Positions 10,883 through 20,906 of a stretch of 64,000 nucleotides of DNA are shown here, in pieces. Under the pieces are notes generated by a model. The model worked only from the letters and a program-made list of their open reading frames with translations. It was not told the DNA's origin and did not search any database. Made by a program: the position numbers and the translations under genes. This DNA is from Modestobacter sp. VKM Ac-2982 (lineage in GTDB: Bacteria > Actinomycetota > Actinomycetes > Mycobacteriales > Geodermatophilaceae), in NCBI RefSeq assembly GCF_026967935.1, contig NZ_JAPVBL010000005.1, positions 196,994-260,993 of the forward strand. Reading direction: 5' to 3'. How positions within the stretch are numbered: position 1 is the stretch's first letter; each line of letters begins with the position of its first letter.

Positions 10883-10912
10883 GACACCTGAGCGACATGT
10901 CGACCAGGTGTC
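10883..10912. promoter_or_regulatory. 30-base nested dyad upstream of gltB and downstream of lgt
   Basis: The outer arms GACACCTG and CAGGTGTC are perfect complements. Two bases in from each lies CGACATGTCG, itself a perfect palindrome, so 26 of 30 positions are symmetric. It could be a protein operator overlapping the gltB promoter or a weak lgt terminator. The self-palindromic centre favours DNA binding; the position about 50 bases after the lgt stop suits either reading. Confidence 0.45.
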
Positions 10913-10964
10913 GGGAACATCTCCTCCAGCTGCGCGGATGGCGCCCCGACGCGCCGTGTCGGGG

Positions 10965-12062
10965 TCAGCCCTTCCCTGGTGGACCGCCCTCGTCGGTGCG
11001 CGCACCGGCCCGGTCCTCGTCCACCCGGTCGGTGACCGTCTCCCCCGCGACCGTGCCGCCTGTCGCCGTCCGCCTGGCGGCCGTCGCGCCCGGAGTCGTC
11101 ACGCCCGGAGTCGTCACGCCCGGAGTCGTCGCGCCGGGGGCCGTGCCGTCCGCCGTGGGTGAGGACGCCTCGGCCGGGGCGTCCTCGCCGGCCTTCTCCG
11201 CCCCGCGGGTGATCACCTCGCGCGGCCGGCCGCGGTTGACGATCAGGTACGCGACGGCCAGCAGGCCGACCACGACCGAGGTGAACACGTTCAGCCGGAG
11301 CCCGAGGAACTGCTCGGCGGTGTCGATGCGGAGCATCTCGATCCAGACCCGGCCGGCGCAGTAGGCGGCCACGTACAGCGCGAAGGCCCGCCCGTGGGAG
11401 AGCTGGAAGCGGCGGTCGGCCCAGATCACCAGCGCGGCAACGCCCAGGTTCCACAGCAGCTCGTACAGGAACGTGGGGTGGAAGGTGCCCAGCACCACGG
11501 GCTCACCGTCGGAGCCGGTGAGCGCCTGTCCGGCCGAGGCGTTCCAGCGGTAGATCGTCAACGCCCACGGCAGGTCGGTGGCGCTGCCGTAGAGCTCGTT
11601 GTTGAACCAGTTGCCCAGTCGCCCCACGGCCTGGGCGAGCACGATGCCCGGGGCGATGGCGTCGGCCCAGGCCGGCAGCGGGATCCCCCGCCGCCGGCAG
11701 CCGATCCACGCGCCGACCCCGCCCAGCGCGATCGCGCCCCAGATGCCGAGGCCGCCCTCCCAGATGGCGAAGGCCCGGAGCGGGTCGCCGTCCGCACCGA
11801 AGTAGGGCTGCGGGGTGGTGATCACGTGGTAGATCCGGCCGCCGACGATGCCGAAGGGCACCGCCCAGACGGCGATGTCCAGCACGTCGCCGGGGGCGCC
11901 ACCGCGGGCCACCCAGCGGCGTTCCCCCAGCCAGCAGGCCAGCACGATCCCGGCGATGATGCACAGCGCGTAGGCGCGAAGCGGGAACGGCCCGATCTCC
12001 CAGACCCCCTGGGTGGGGCTGGGGATCGCGGCGAGGACGGTGGCGTCCGCCAGCACGGTCAT
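10965..12062 (-). CDS. lgt: Prolipoprotein diacylglyceryl transferase
   Basis: Membrane enzyme that moves diacylglycerol from phosphatidylglycerol to the lipobox cysteine of prolipoproteins, the first step of lipoprotein maturation; lspA at 41.3 kb acts next. Residues 1-285 form the seven-helix Lgt fold with GGRIYHVIT (the conserved His) and the signature GRLGNWFNNELYG. About 80 further residues form a Thr/Pro/Ala/Gly tail that contains a tandem repeat and is likely cytoplasmic and disordered; actinobacterial Lgt proteins often carry such tails. I chose ATG 12062, which overlaps the trpA stop (ATGA), over the longer open frame that runs back through trpA. Last gene of the trp cluster. Confidence 0.93.
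   Translation of the reverse strand: MTVLADATVLAAIPSPTQGVWEIGPFPLRAYALCIIAGIVLACWLGERRWVARGGAPGDVLDIAVWAVPFGIVGGRIYHVITTPQPYFGADGDPLRAFAIWEGGLGIWGAIALGGVGAWIGCRRRGIPLPAWADAIAPGIVLAQAVGRLGNWFNNELYGSATDLPWALTIYRWNASAGQALTGSDGEPVVLGTFHPTFLYELLWNLGVAALVIWADRRFQLSHGRAFALYVAAYCAGRVWIEMLRIDTAEQFLGLRLNVFTSVVVGLLAVAYLIVNRGRPREVITRGAEKAGEDAPAEASSPTADGTAPGATTPGVTTPGVTTPGATAARRTATGGTVAGETVTDRVDEDRAGARTDEGGPPGKG
11087..11131. repeat. 15-bp tandem repeat inside the lgt tail
   Basis: Three head-to-tail copies of CGCCCGGAGTCGTCA; the third differs at its last base and a degenerate fourth follows. The period is five codons and the encoded tail repeats TTPGV. It lies after the catalytic domain, so copy-number change would not alter the active site. 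Confidence 0.85.
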
Positions 12063-12858
12063 GCCTGCACCTTCGCACGCCGGACGCCCTCGGCGAGCTC
12101 GACGGACAGCGAACGCACGCCGTCGGGGCCGTGTCCGTCGAGCAGCCGCCGCACGTACGCCGACCCGACGATCACGCCGTCGGCGAACCCGGCGACCTCG
12201 GCCGCCTGGTCGCCGGTGGAGACCCCCAGGCCGACGCAGACCGGCGGCTCGCCGGCGGCGGCGCGGGTGCGGGCGACCAGGCGCTCCGCGGCGTCCCCGA
12301 CGGTGGCCCGGCTGCCGGTGACGCCCATCGTGGAGGCCGCGTAGACGAAACCGCGGCAGGCGGCGACGGTGGCGGCCAGCCGCGCGTCGGTGGACGACGG
12401 CGCGACCAGGAAGACCCGGTCCAGGCCCACCCGGTCGCTGGCGGCCAGCCAGGCGCCGGCCTCGTCGGGGATGAGGTCGGGGGTGATGGCGCCGGCGCCA
12501 CCGGCGGCCGCCAGGTCGTCGGCGAACCGGTCGACCCCGTAGCGCTCGATCGGGTTCCAGTAGCTCATCACCACCGGCACCGCACCGGCGTCGGCGACCG
12601 CCGTGACGGCGCGCAGCACCTCCGCCATGCCGACCCCGGCCCGGACGGCGACGTCCACGGCCTCCTGGATGACCGGCCCGTCCATCCCCGGGTCGGAGTA
12701 CGGGACCCCGATCTCGACGACGTCGGCGCCGCCCTCCACCGCCGCGACCATGGCCGCGATCGAGGTGTCGACGTCGGGGTAGCCGACCGGGAGGTAGGCG
12801 ATGAGCGCTGCTCGTCCCTCGGCGCGGGCGGCGCCGATCACGTCGGCGAGGGCGCTGC

Positions 12859-12862
<4 letters not shown>
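12059..12862 (-). CDS. trpA: Tryptophan synthase alpha chain
   Basis: Cleaves indole-3-glycerol phosphate to indole and glyceraldehyde-3-phosphate; the indole is tunnelled to TrpB. The 267-residue TIM barrel has the catalytic Glu in [14 protein letters not shown] and the catalytic Asp in LIPDEAG. The phosphate-binding end has [10 protein letters not shown] and GLGVSTGDQ. The start overlaps the trpB stop by four bases (ATGA), and its own stop overlaps the lgt start in the same way, so the three genes are one coupled unit. Confidence 0.96.
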
Positions 12863-14280
<1,418 letters not shown>

Positions 14281-14291
14281 GCCCTCCAGCG

Positions 14292-14420
14292 TAAGGACCT
14301 GCTCGTCCTCGGCCCTCCTGCAGGGGCCCGCCGCGAGCTTGCGAGCGGTGGGGGGCAGAAGAAGGACCCCGTCCTCCTCGTCCCTCGCAGGCTCGGGCGA
14401 GCCTCGGGACGGGGGCCTGA
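14292..14420. repeat. Dispersed palindromic intergenic element, composite copy
   Basis: This fills nearly the whole trpC-trpB gap. The part at 14370-14416 matches the reverse complement of the element at 34784-34858, sharing the 19 bases GAAGGACCCCGTCCTCCTC and a similar central inverted repeat. The part at 14294-14358 starts like the other end of that element and continues like the copy at 30513-30567 (TGCAGGGGCCCGC, then GCGAG, then GTGGGGG). Both halves can fold, so it may reduce read-through into trpB. Confidence 0.7.
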
Positions 14421-15230
14421 CTAACGGGCGGTGCGCGGGGTCGCCGGGTGGGAGCCGGCGGTGACCAGGTCGGCGACCGCCTGCCGCGGGTCGCCCGCGG
14501 TGACCAGGCCCTCGCCGACCAGCACCGCGTCGGCACCTGCGCCGGCGTAGCTGATCAGGTCGTGCGGGCCACGCACCCCGGACTCGGCGATCTTGACGAC
14601 CTCGCTGGGCAACCCCGGGGCGATCCGCTCGAAGGTGGAGCGGTCGACCGACAGGGTGGTCAGGTCGCGGGCGTTGACGCCGATCACCGACGCGCCCGCG
14701 GCGAGGGCACGGTCGGCCTCGCCCTCGCTGTGCACCTCGACCAGGGCGGTCATGCCCAGGGACTCGATCCGCTCGAGCAGGCCGATCAGCACCGGCTGGT
14801 CGAGCGCGGCCACGATGAGCAGCACGAGGTCCGCCCCGTGCGCCCGGGCCTCGTGCACCTGGTAGCTGCTGACCACGAAGTCCTTGTTCAGCACCGGGAC
14901 CTCGACGGCGGCGCGGACGGCGGCCAGGTCGGCGTGCGACCCGCCGAACCGGCGCCCCTCGGTGAGCACGCTGATCGCCCGGGCGCCGCCGGCGGCGTAC
15001 TGCGCGGCGAGCGCGGCCGGGTCGGCGATCGCGGCGAGGTCGCCCTTGCTCGGGCTGCGCCGCTTGACCTCGGCGATCACTCCGACGCCCGGCGCGCGCA
15101 GCGCGGCCAGGGCGTCCAGGGCGGGCCGGGCGTCGCGGGCCGCGGCCTGCACCTCGGTCAGCGGGGTGGTGGCCTGACGGGCGGCGACGTCCTCGCGGAC
15201 GCCGGCGACGATCTCGTCGAGGACGCTCAT
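14421..15230 (-). CDS. trpC: Indole-3-glycerol phosphate synthase
   Basis: Closes the indole ring: carboxyphenylamino-deoxyribulose phosphate to indole-3-glycerol phosphate plus CO2. The 269-residue TIM barrel has the lysine motif [13 protein letters not shown], the second lysine in [12 protein letters not shown], and GVNARDLTT. This is the monofunctional form with no fused TrpF domain; the phosphoribosylanthranilate isomerase step is probably done by PriA at 27 kb. The ATG has a strong GAGGAGGGG ribosome binding site. A 134-base gap to the membrane-protein gene upstream may hold a secondary promoter. Confidence 0.95.
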   Translation of the reverse strand: MSVLDEIVAGVREDVAARQATTPLTEVQAAARDARPALDALAALRAPGVGVIAEVKRRSPSKGDLAAIADPAALAAQYAAGGARAISVLTEGRRFGGSHADLAAVRAAVEVPVLNKDFVVSSYQVHEARAHGADLVLLIVAALDQPVLIGLLERIESLGMTALVEVHSEGEADRALAAGASVIGVNARDLTTLSVDRSTFERIAPGLPSEVVKIAESGVRGPHDLISYAGAGADAVLVGEGLVTAGDPRQAVADLVTAGSHPATPRTAR

Positions 15231-15296
15231 GACCCCTCCTCGGACCTCTCAGGATGTGGCACCGGACCGGCCCCCACCACTCGGACCGCGCGGATC

Positions 15297-15302
15297 ACTC
15301 TA
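15297..15302 (-). promoter_or_regulatory. Possible -10 element for trpC
   Basis: TAGAGT on the - strand fits TANNNT and lies about 67 bases upstream of the trpC ATG, in the second-largest gap of the cluster. No -35 box is clear. It would allow trpCBA-lgt to be transcribed apart from trpE. Confidence 0.25.
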
Positions 15303-15364
15303 GAGACGGGTCGGGTCCGGTTCCGTCCCGGGGGGCCGGTGGACCGCACCGGGCTGGTCCCTGT

Positions 15365-16024
15365 TCAGACTGTCGGGTCGTCTCCCCGGTCCAGCGCCTT
15401 CCAGGCCGCCTGGTGCCGGTCCTCGTCGGTCTCCGGACGGGCGGGACGGGTCGGGCGGGCCGGCGCCGGTGCCGTCTCCGCCGGCTGTCCGGTGCGCTCG
15501 TAGCGACGCCCCATGCCCGGCCACTCCCGGCCGCGGAGCACCACCAGGGCCCCGGCCAGCACGCCGAGGACGCCGGCGACGAGGGCCACCGCCGGCCAGG
15601 TGGTCACGGGATCGACGGTCACCTCGGCCTGCCCCAGCCCGATCCCCGACGTGACGCCGGCACCGCCGAGGTCCAGCGAGCCGGTGACCGCCCGCAGGCC
15701 GGACCAGCCGAGCACCCCCCCGGACGCCGCGACGAGCAGGCCGACCACGACGCGGCCGGCCCCGCGGACGGCGATGACCGCGAGCGCGGCGGCGAGCAGC
15801 AGCAACCCGCAGGCGGCGACCAGCGGGGCGGCCTGGCTGCCGGTCAGCACCTCCGCCGTCGGTGGCAGCGGCGGTTCACGCACGATCGTGACGTCGGCCC
15901 ACGGCTCCCCCGACGCCGACAGCGCCAGCCCCCCGGACAGCGCGCACAGCAGGACCGCGACGGTGAGCTCCCGCCGTCCCCGGCCGGTGGCCGGAGCCGG
16001 CGCCGAGGGCGCGGGGTGGCTCAC
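15365..16024 (-). CDS. Trp-cluster membrane protein (TIGR02234 / Trp_oprn_chp type)
   Basis: A 219-residue membrane protein found beside trpE in many actinobacteria; its function is unknown. It has one hydrophobic helix near residues 20-40, an extracytoplasmic loop with the family-like EPWADVTI, two helices near 68-105, a Gly-rich loop, and a last helix near 143-163. The C-terminal tail is charged and Pro/Ala-rich. The GTG start overlaps the trpE stop (GTGA), so it is co-translated with trpE. Its place between trpE and trpC suggests a tie to tryptophan metabolism or transport, which is inference only. Confidence 0.8.
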   Translation of the reverse strand: MSHPAPSAPAPATGRGRRELTVAVLLCALSGGLALSASGEPWADVTIVREPPLPPTAEVLTGSQAAPLVAACGLLLLAAALAVIAVRGAGRVVVGLLVAASGGVLGWSGLRAVTGSLDLGGAGVTSGIGLGQAEVTVDPVTTWPAVALVAGVLGVLAGALVVLRGREWPGMGRRYERTGQPAETAPAPARPTRPARPETDEDRHQAAWKALDRGDDPTV

Positions 16025-17526
16025 GGCAGCTCCCGCAACCCCTCCGCGGTGGCGATCGCCGACAGCACGGCACGGGCCTTGTGCCGGGTCTCGGCCTCCT
16101 CGGTGGCCGGGTCGCTGTCGGCCACGACGCCGGCGCCCGCCTGCACGTACGCCCGCCCGTCGTGCAGCACCGCGGTGCGGATGGCGATCGCCATGTCCAT
16201 GTCACCGCTGGCGTCGACGTAGCCGACCGTGCCGGCGTAGAGCGCCCGGCGGGTCGGCTCCAGGGACTCGATGACCTCCATCGCCCGCGGCTTGGGCGCG
16301 CCGGAGACGGTGCCGGCCGGGAAGGTCGCGTCGAACACGTCCAGCGCGTCCCGGTCGGCGGTCACTTGACCGGCGACGGTCGAGACCAGGTGCATGACGT
16401 GGCTGTACCGCTCCACCCGCATGAAGTCGGCCACCTCGACGGTGCCCGGCTCGCACACCCGGCCCAGGTCGTTGCGGGCCAGGTCGACGAGCATGACGTG
16501 CTCGGCCCGCTCCTTGGGGTCCGCCAGCAGCTCCTCGGTGAGCCGGACGTCGTCCTCCGGGGTCGAGCCGCGGGGACGGGTGCCGGCCGGCGGGTGCACC
16601 ACGGCCCTGCTCCCGGTCACGGTGACCAGCGCCTCCGGGGAGGAGCCGACCACGTCGAACGGCGACTGCCGGCCGGCGAAGCGCAGCAGGTACATGTACG
16701 GCGAGGGGTTGGTGGCCCGCAGCACCCGGTAGAGGTCGAGGGCGTCGACGGCGGTGGCCAGCTCGAAGCGCTGGGCCAGCACGGTCTGGAAGACGTCGCC
16801 GGCGCGGACGTGCTCGCGCACCCGCTCGACGCCGGCCTCGTACTCCCCCGGCCCCATGTTGCTGGTCACCGGCGGTGCGTCGGCGGTCTCGACCATCGCC
16901 ACGCCCGGGGGTGCCGCCTCGGCCAGGTCCGCGGCCATCGCGTCCAGCCGTCCGACCGCGTCGTCGTAGCCGCCCGGCGCGCCGCCCAGCACGTTCGCGA
17001 TGAGGAGCACGGTGCCGTCGGTGTGGTCCAGCACCGCCAGGTCGGTGACGAGCATCAGCGCGAGCTCGGGCATGCCCAGGTCGTCGACCGCGGTCTGCGG
17101 CAGCCGCTCGAGCCGCCGGACGACGTCGTAGCCCAGGTAGCCGACCAGCCCGCCGGTCAGCGGCGGCAGGCCGGGGGTGCGCGGCGAGCGGAGCCGGCGG
17201 GCCAGGGTCCGGACGGCGGCCAGCGGGTCGGCCGGCAGGTCGTCGGTGAGCCCGGGCAGCGGGTCCCCGAGCCAGGCCGTCCTCCCGTCGGCCTCGGTCA
17301 GCACCCCGGCGCTGCGGACGCCGACGAAGCTGTACCGGGACCACTGCTTGCCCTGCTCGGCGGACTCCAGGAGCACGGTGCCCGGGCGGTTGCCGGCCAG
17401 CTTGCGGTAGATGCCCACCGCGGTCTCGCTGTCGGCCAGCAACCGGCGGGTGACCGGGACGACGGGGGCGTCCAGGTGGGCGAACTCGGCGCGGGTCGGG
17501 CTGGTGCGCCCCAGCTGCAGGCTCAT
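16021..17526 (-). CDS. trpE: Anthranilate synthase component I
   Basis: Makes anthranilate from chorismate with ammonia supplied by a TrpG amidotransferase, which is not encoded here. The 501 residues contain an N-terminal regulatory region with [16 protein letters not shown], whose LLES start is typical of the tryptophan-binding site in TrpE, and a C-terminal chorismate-binding domain with [25 protein letters not shown] and [12 protein letters not shown]. These support TrpE over PabB. I start at ATG 17526, which overlaps the hisI stop (ATGA), rather than further upstream inside hisI. Confidence 0.94.
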   Translation of the reverse strand: MSLQLGRTSPTRAEFAHLDAPVVPVTRRLLADSETAVGIYRKLAGNRPGTVLLESAEQGKQWSRYSFVGVRSAGVLTEADGRTAWLGDPLPGLTDDLPADPLAAVRTLARRLRSPRTPGLPPLTGGLVGYLGYDVVRRLERLPQTAVDDLGMPELALMLVTDLAVLDHTDGTVLLIANVLGGAPGGYDDAVGRLDAMAADLAEAAPPGVAMVETADAPPVTSNMGPGEYEAGVERVREHVRAGDVFQTVLAQRFELATAVDALDLYRVLRATNPSPYMYLLRFAGRQSPFDVVGSSPEALVTVTGSRAVVHPPAGTRPRGSTPEDDVRLTEELLADPKERAEHVMLVDLARNDLGRVCEPGTVEVADFMRVERYSHVMHLVSTVAGQVTADRDALDVFDATFPAGTVSGAPKPRAMEVIESLEPTRRALYAGTVGYVDASGDMDMAIAIRTAVLHDGRAYVQAGAGVVADSDPATEEAETRHKARAVLSAIATAEGLRELP

Positions 17527-17897
17527 GCCGGTGCTCCGGGCGTGGCCGGCAGCGGGCGGTGGAAGCAGCTGCGCTCGCCGGTGTGGCAGGCCGGGCCCTC
17601 CTGGTCGACCAGCAGCAGCAGGGCGTCGCCGTCGCAGTCCAGCCGCACGTCGCGCACCCACTGCCGGTGCCCGGAGGTCTCGCCCTTGACCCAGTACTCG
17701 CCCCGGCTCCGGGACCAGTAGGTGGCCCGTCCGGTGGTGAGCGTGCGGTGCAGCGCCTCGTCGTCCATCCAGGCGACCATCAGCACCTCACCGGTGTCGT
17801 GCTGCTGCACGACGGCGGCGACGAGGCCGGCGGGGTCGCGGCTGAGCAGCGCGGCCACGGCGGGGTCCAGGGCGGTGTCGGGGGCATGGGCGGACAT
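17523..17897 (-). CDS. hisI: Phosphoribosyl-AMP cyclohydrolase
   Basis: Third step of histidine synthesis: opens the purine ring of PR-AMP. The 124 residues are the stand-alone cyclohydrolase with no fused HisE domain. It contains [28 protein letters not shown] and the zinc ligands in [12 protein letters not shown] and [10 protein letters not shown]. It is the first gene of the unit that continues into trpE. A weak -10-like GACGAT lies six bases before the ATG, so the transcript may be leaderless. Confidence 0.94.
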   Translation of the reverse strand: MSAHAPDTALDPAVAALLSRDPAGLVAAVVQQHDTGEVLMVAWMDDEALHRTLTTGRATYWSRSRGEYWVKGETSGHRQWVRDVRLDCDGDALLLLVDQEGPACHTGERSCFHRPLPATPGAPA

Positions 17898-17942
17898 GCA
17901 GGGATCGTCCCACCCGGTGCGTCGCAGCCGGTCAGGCCCTGG

Positions 17943-17979
17943 CTGACCGGCCGGTCAGGCGAGCGCGGACCGGCCGGTC
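17943..17979. repeat. Paired GACCGGCCGGTC palindromes upstream of hisI
   Basis: CTGACCGGCCGGTCAG (17943-17958) is a perfect 16-base palindrome, and its 12-base core GACCGGCCGGTC occurs again at 17968-17979. The pair sits between the stop of the membrane-protein gene and the hisI start. It could be an operator pair for the hisI-trp unit or the terminator of the upstream gene. Confidence 0.4.
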
Positions 17980-18694
17980 AGGCGTCGGGCCAGTGCACCC
18001 CTGCGGGCGTCTGCTCCGGGCCCGGAGCTGGTGCCGGCGGGTCTGCCCGCCGGGCCCACGCCCGGGCGTCGGGCAGGAAGGTGAGGCCGACCGCCGTCCC
18101 CGCCAGGGCGAGGTAGAGCAGCGGCACGAAGCCGAGGACGTCGCCGACGGTCCGCGAGGAGAGGTCGTCGAGCACGAACACCCAGTACAGGCAGAGCGCG
18201 ACCTGGACGGCGCCCGCAGCCAGCAGCCACCGCCGGTCGCCGTTCAGCTGCCGCAGCCCCCCGACGACCAGCAGCGCCACCAGGGCCAGCTGGGCCAGCG
18301 CCGTCCAGCTGCCGACGCCGGCCGAGGGCCCCCGGGCCAGGCTGACCAGCGCGCTGAACGCCAAGCCGTAGATCGTGCCGAGGACCACCAGCACCGCGGA
18401 GACGAACGCCAGCACCGCAGCAGCGACCACCGCGCCCGGCCGGGCCGGACGCCGCGGCCCGCCCCAGGCTCCCGGCGGACCCCACGGCGGCGGCCCCCAT
18501 GCCTGCGGACCCCAGCCCGCCGGGCCCCAGCCCGGCGGCGGCGGCCAGCCCTGCGGAGCCGCCCACTCCTGCGGCGGGCCCCACCCCGGCGGCGGTCCCG
18601 GCTGGGACGGGTGCCCGTGCCCCGGCTGCGGCGGCGGGGTCCGGTAGGACGGCGGGCCGGTGTAGGGCACGGCGTCCCAGTCGGGTGCGGTCAC
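17978..18694 (-). CDS. Membrane protein with a Pro/Gly/Trp-rich N-terminal region
   Basis: Unrecognised 238-residue protein. Residues 1-80 are a low-complexity cytoplasmic-looking segment built from PGW, PPQ and WGPP repeats, a common layout in actinobacterial membrane proteins. At least four hydrophobic helices follow (AAAVLAFVSAVLVVLGTI and three more), then a short Pro-rich tail. The GTG start overlaps the stop of the FAD dehydrogenase gene (GTGA), so the two are co-translated. No catalytic motif is visible and I assign no function. Confidence 0.7.
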   Translation of the reverse strand: MTAPDWDAVPYTGPPSYRTPPPQPGHGHPSQPGPPPGWGPPQEWAAPQGWPPPPGWGPAGWGPQAWGPPPWGPPGAWGGPRRPARPGAVVAAAVLAFVSAVLVVLGTIYGLAFSALVSLARGPSAGVGSWTALAQLALVALLVVGGLRQLNGDRRWLLAAGAVQVALCLYWVFVLDDLSSRTVGDVLGFVPLLYLALAGTAVGLTFLPDARAWARRADPPAPAPGPEQTPAGVHWPDA

Positions 18695-20346
18695 AGCGCC
18701 GCCGCCAGCGCCCGCCCGGCCACCCGGCCGGAGAACAGGCAGCCGCCGAGGAAGGTGCCCTCCAGCGAGCGGTAGCCGTGCATGCCCCCGCCACCGAAGC
18801 CGGCGACCTCCCCGGCCGCGTACAGGCCGGGGAACGGCTCGCCGCCGGCCCGCAGCACCCGACCCGACAGGTCGGTCTCCAGCCCGCCGAGGGACTTGCG
18901 GGTGAGCACGTTGAGCCGGACGGCGATCAGCGGCCCCGCATCGGGGTCCAGCAGCCGGTGCGGGGCAGCCACCCGGATCAGCTTGTCGCCGAGGAACGTG
19001 CGGGCCTGGCGCATCGCGGTCACCTGGAGGTCCTTGGTGAAGTTGTTGGCGATCTCCCGGTCGCGGGCGACGACCTCGCGCTCCACGGTGGCCAGGTCGA
19101 CGTGCGGGGAGTCGCCGGTGAGCCGGTTCATCCCGGCCACCAGCTCGGGCAGGGTGCGCTCGACGACGAAGTCCTCGCCCTTGTCCAGGAACGCCTGCAC
19201 CGGTGCCGCCGCACCCGAGCGCACCCGGGTGAGCAGCAGCTTGAGGTCCTTGCCCGTCAGGTCGGGGTTCTGCTCGGAGCCGGAGAGGGTGAACTCCTTC
19301 TCCACGATCTTCCGGGTGAGCAGGAACCAGGTGTGCTCGTACCCGGTGGTGCCGATGTGCGCGAGCGTGCCGAGGGTGTCGAACCCGGGGAACAGCGGCA
19401 CCGGCAGCCGGGAGCCGGTCGCGTCCAGCCAGAGCGAGGAGGGGCCGGGGAGGATCCGGATGCCGTGCCGCGCCCAGATCGGGTCCCAGTTGGCGACGCC
19501 CTCGGTGTAGTGCCACATCCGGTCGGGGTTGACCACCCGGCCGCCGGCACCCTGGGCGATCTCCAGCATCCGGCCGTCGACGTGCGCCGGGACGCCGGAG
19601 AGCAGCCGCTTGGGCACCGGGCCCAGCCGCGCCGGCCAGTTCTTGCGCACCAGCTCGTGGTTGCCGCCGATGCCGCCGGAGGTGACGACGACGGCCTGCG
19701 CCGCGTACTCGAACTCGCCGACCTCGGTGCGGGAGCTGGCCACGCCGCGCGCGACGTCACTGGGCTCCAGGACCGCGCCGCGCACGCCGGTGACCGCGCC
19801 GCCGGTGACCACCAGGCCGTCGACCCGGTGCCGGTGCCGGACCTCGACCACCCCGCGGGCAGCGGCGTCGGCGACCCGGCGCAGGAACGGGGCGAGCACA
19901 CCGGGCCCGGTGCCCCAGGTGATGTGGAACCGGGGGACGGAGTTGCCGTGCCCGGTGGCGGTGTACCCGCCGCGCTCGGCCCAGCCGACGACCGGGAAGA
20001 ACCGGACGCCCTGCTCGCGCAGCCAGGCGCGCTTCTCCCCCGCGGCGAACTGCAGGTAGGCCTCGGCCCACTGGCGGGGCCAGTGGTCCTCGTCGCGGTC
20101 GAAGCCCGCGGTGCCCAGCCAGTCCTGCCGGGCCAGCTCCAGGGAGTCCTTCACCCGCAGCCTTCGCTGCTCGGGGCTGTCGACGAGGAACAGGCCGCCG
20201 AAGGACCAGTGCGCCTGCCCGCCGAGGGAGGCGGCCGGTTCCTGGTCCAGCAGCAGCACCCGCTTCCCGGCGTCGGCCAGCTCGGCGGTGGCGACCAGCC
20301 CGGCCAGCCCCGCTCCCACCACGATCACGTCAGCGTCGTTGCCCAC
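18691..20346 (-). CDS. FAD-dependent dehydrogenase, KstD/fumarate-reductase flavoprotein-like
   Basis: A 551-residue flavoprotein of the FAD_binding_2 family. It opens with the dinucleotide motif VIVVGAGLAGLVATAEL, followed by SLGGQAHWSFGGLF. A C-terminal FAD segment reads GLYAAGEVAGFGGGG, then the conserved SLEGTFLGGCLFSGR. Relatives include 3-ketosteroid delta-1-dehydrogenases and many unassigned FAD dehydrogenases; the sequence fits the unassigned group best, so the substrate is unknown. There is no signal peptide. The GTG start has TAGCGT seven bases upstream and no ribosome binding site. Confidence 0.8.
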   Translation of the reverse strand: MGNDADVIVVGAGLAGLVATAELADAGKRVLLLDQEPAASLGGQAHWSFGGLFLVDSPEQRRLRVKDSLELARQDWLGTAGFDRDEDHWPRQWAEAYLQFAAGEKRAWLREQGVRFFPVVGWAERGGYTATGHGNSVPRFHITWGTGPGVLAPFLRRVADAAARGVVEVRHRHRVDGLVVTGGAVTGVRGAVLEPSDVARGVASSRTEVGEFEYAAQAVVVTSGGIGGNHELVRKNWPARLGPVPKRLLSGVPAHVDGRMLEIAQGAGGRVVNPDRMWHYTEGVANWDPIWARHGIRILPGPSSLWLDATGSRLPVPLFPGFDTLGTLAHIGTTGYEHTWFLLTRKIVEKEFTLSGSEQNPDLTGKDLKLLLTRVRSGAAAPVQAFLDKGEDFVVERTLPELVAGMNRLTGDSPHVDLATVEREVVARDREIANNFTKDLQVTAMRQARTFLGDKLIRVAAPHRLLDPDAGPLIAVRLNVLTRKSLGGLETDLSGRVLRAGGEPFPGLYAAGEVAGFGGGGMHGYRSLEGTFLGGCLFSGRVAGRALAAAL

Positions 20347-20353
20347 CCCGGGG

Positions 20354-20359
20354 ACGCTA
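20354..20359 (-). promoter_or_regulatory. -10 element of a likely leaderless promoter
   Basis: TAGCGT on the - strand, then seven bases, then the GTG of the FAD dehydrogenase. The same hexamer and spacing precede hisH. Confidence 0.45.
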
Positions 20360-20448
20360 GCTGGCCCGGGGCACCGGCCGGGCGGTCCGGCGTGTGCGAG
20401 TCGTCCAGGCGGGTCGGGCGCACCGCCCGCCCGGGTCGGCCGGCGTGG

Positions 20449-20867
20449 TCAGCGGGGAGGGACCCCGGCGGGCCGGTCGGCCCAGCGCCGGGCACCGGAC
20501 GACGACCCGAGCAGCACGGCCGGCAGCGGACCGGCCAGCACGACGGCCAGCGCGGCGACCGTCTCCCCCACCGGCACCAGCTCCCCTGCCGAGCTCACCA
20601 CCACCAGCAGCGGGCAGCCGACCAGGGTGGCCACCGCGACCCGCACCAGCAGCCGGTGGCCCGCCGCCGGGTCAGCCGCGCGGCACCGACCAGGTGCCCG
20701 ACCGCGAGCGCGAGCAGCACCGGCCAGGACCACCGCTCGACCGGGTCGAGGTCCGGTGGGCAGCTGTAGGTGATCAGCGCCGTGAACAGGAGGGGGACCG
20801 CGCTCACCCCACCCGCCAGGCCGGCGAGGAGCGCGGTCGTCGGGGCGTGGTCGTCCGTCTCGAGCAC
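20449..20867 (-). pseudogene. Small membrane protein gene broken by a single-base frameshift
   Basis: Reading from GTG 20867, the first frame gives about 70 residues with two hydrophobic helices, up to LVGAARLTRR. The frame then degrades into a Cys/Trp/Arg-rich string. The -1 frame takes over at AAGHRLLVRVAVATLVG and continues with two more good helices to the stop at 20449. Joined, the parts make a four-helix protein of about 139 residues with normal codon bias on both sides. The junction is in GC-rich repetitive sequence around 20655-20690. It may be a real mutation or a sequencing error; no homologue is recognised. Confidence 0.6.
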
Positions 20868-20906
20868 CCTCAGGACGCCAGGGGCGCCCGCCGGCGCACG
20901 GGGCGG

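Larger units (their letters stand above)
10567..10964. other. Gene-free region between lgt and gltB
   Basis: No convincing coding frame is present. The stretch holds the gltB ribosome binding site next to 10567, a possible -10 box at 10868-10873 and a 30-base dyad at 10883-10912. If the -10 box is used, the gltB leader is about 295 bases, long for this compact genome. I recognise no known riboswitch in it. Confidence 0.5.

Noticed and set aside
15231..15364. A tryptophan attenuator or leader peptide before trpC
   Set aside because: Two TGG codons occur near 15280 on the - strand, but not in a frame that begins with a start codon and ends before trpC, and no alternate stem pair is evident.
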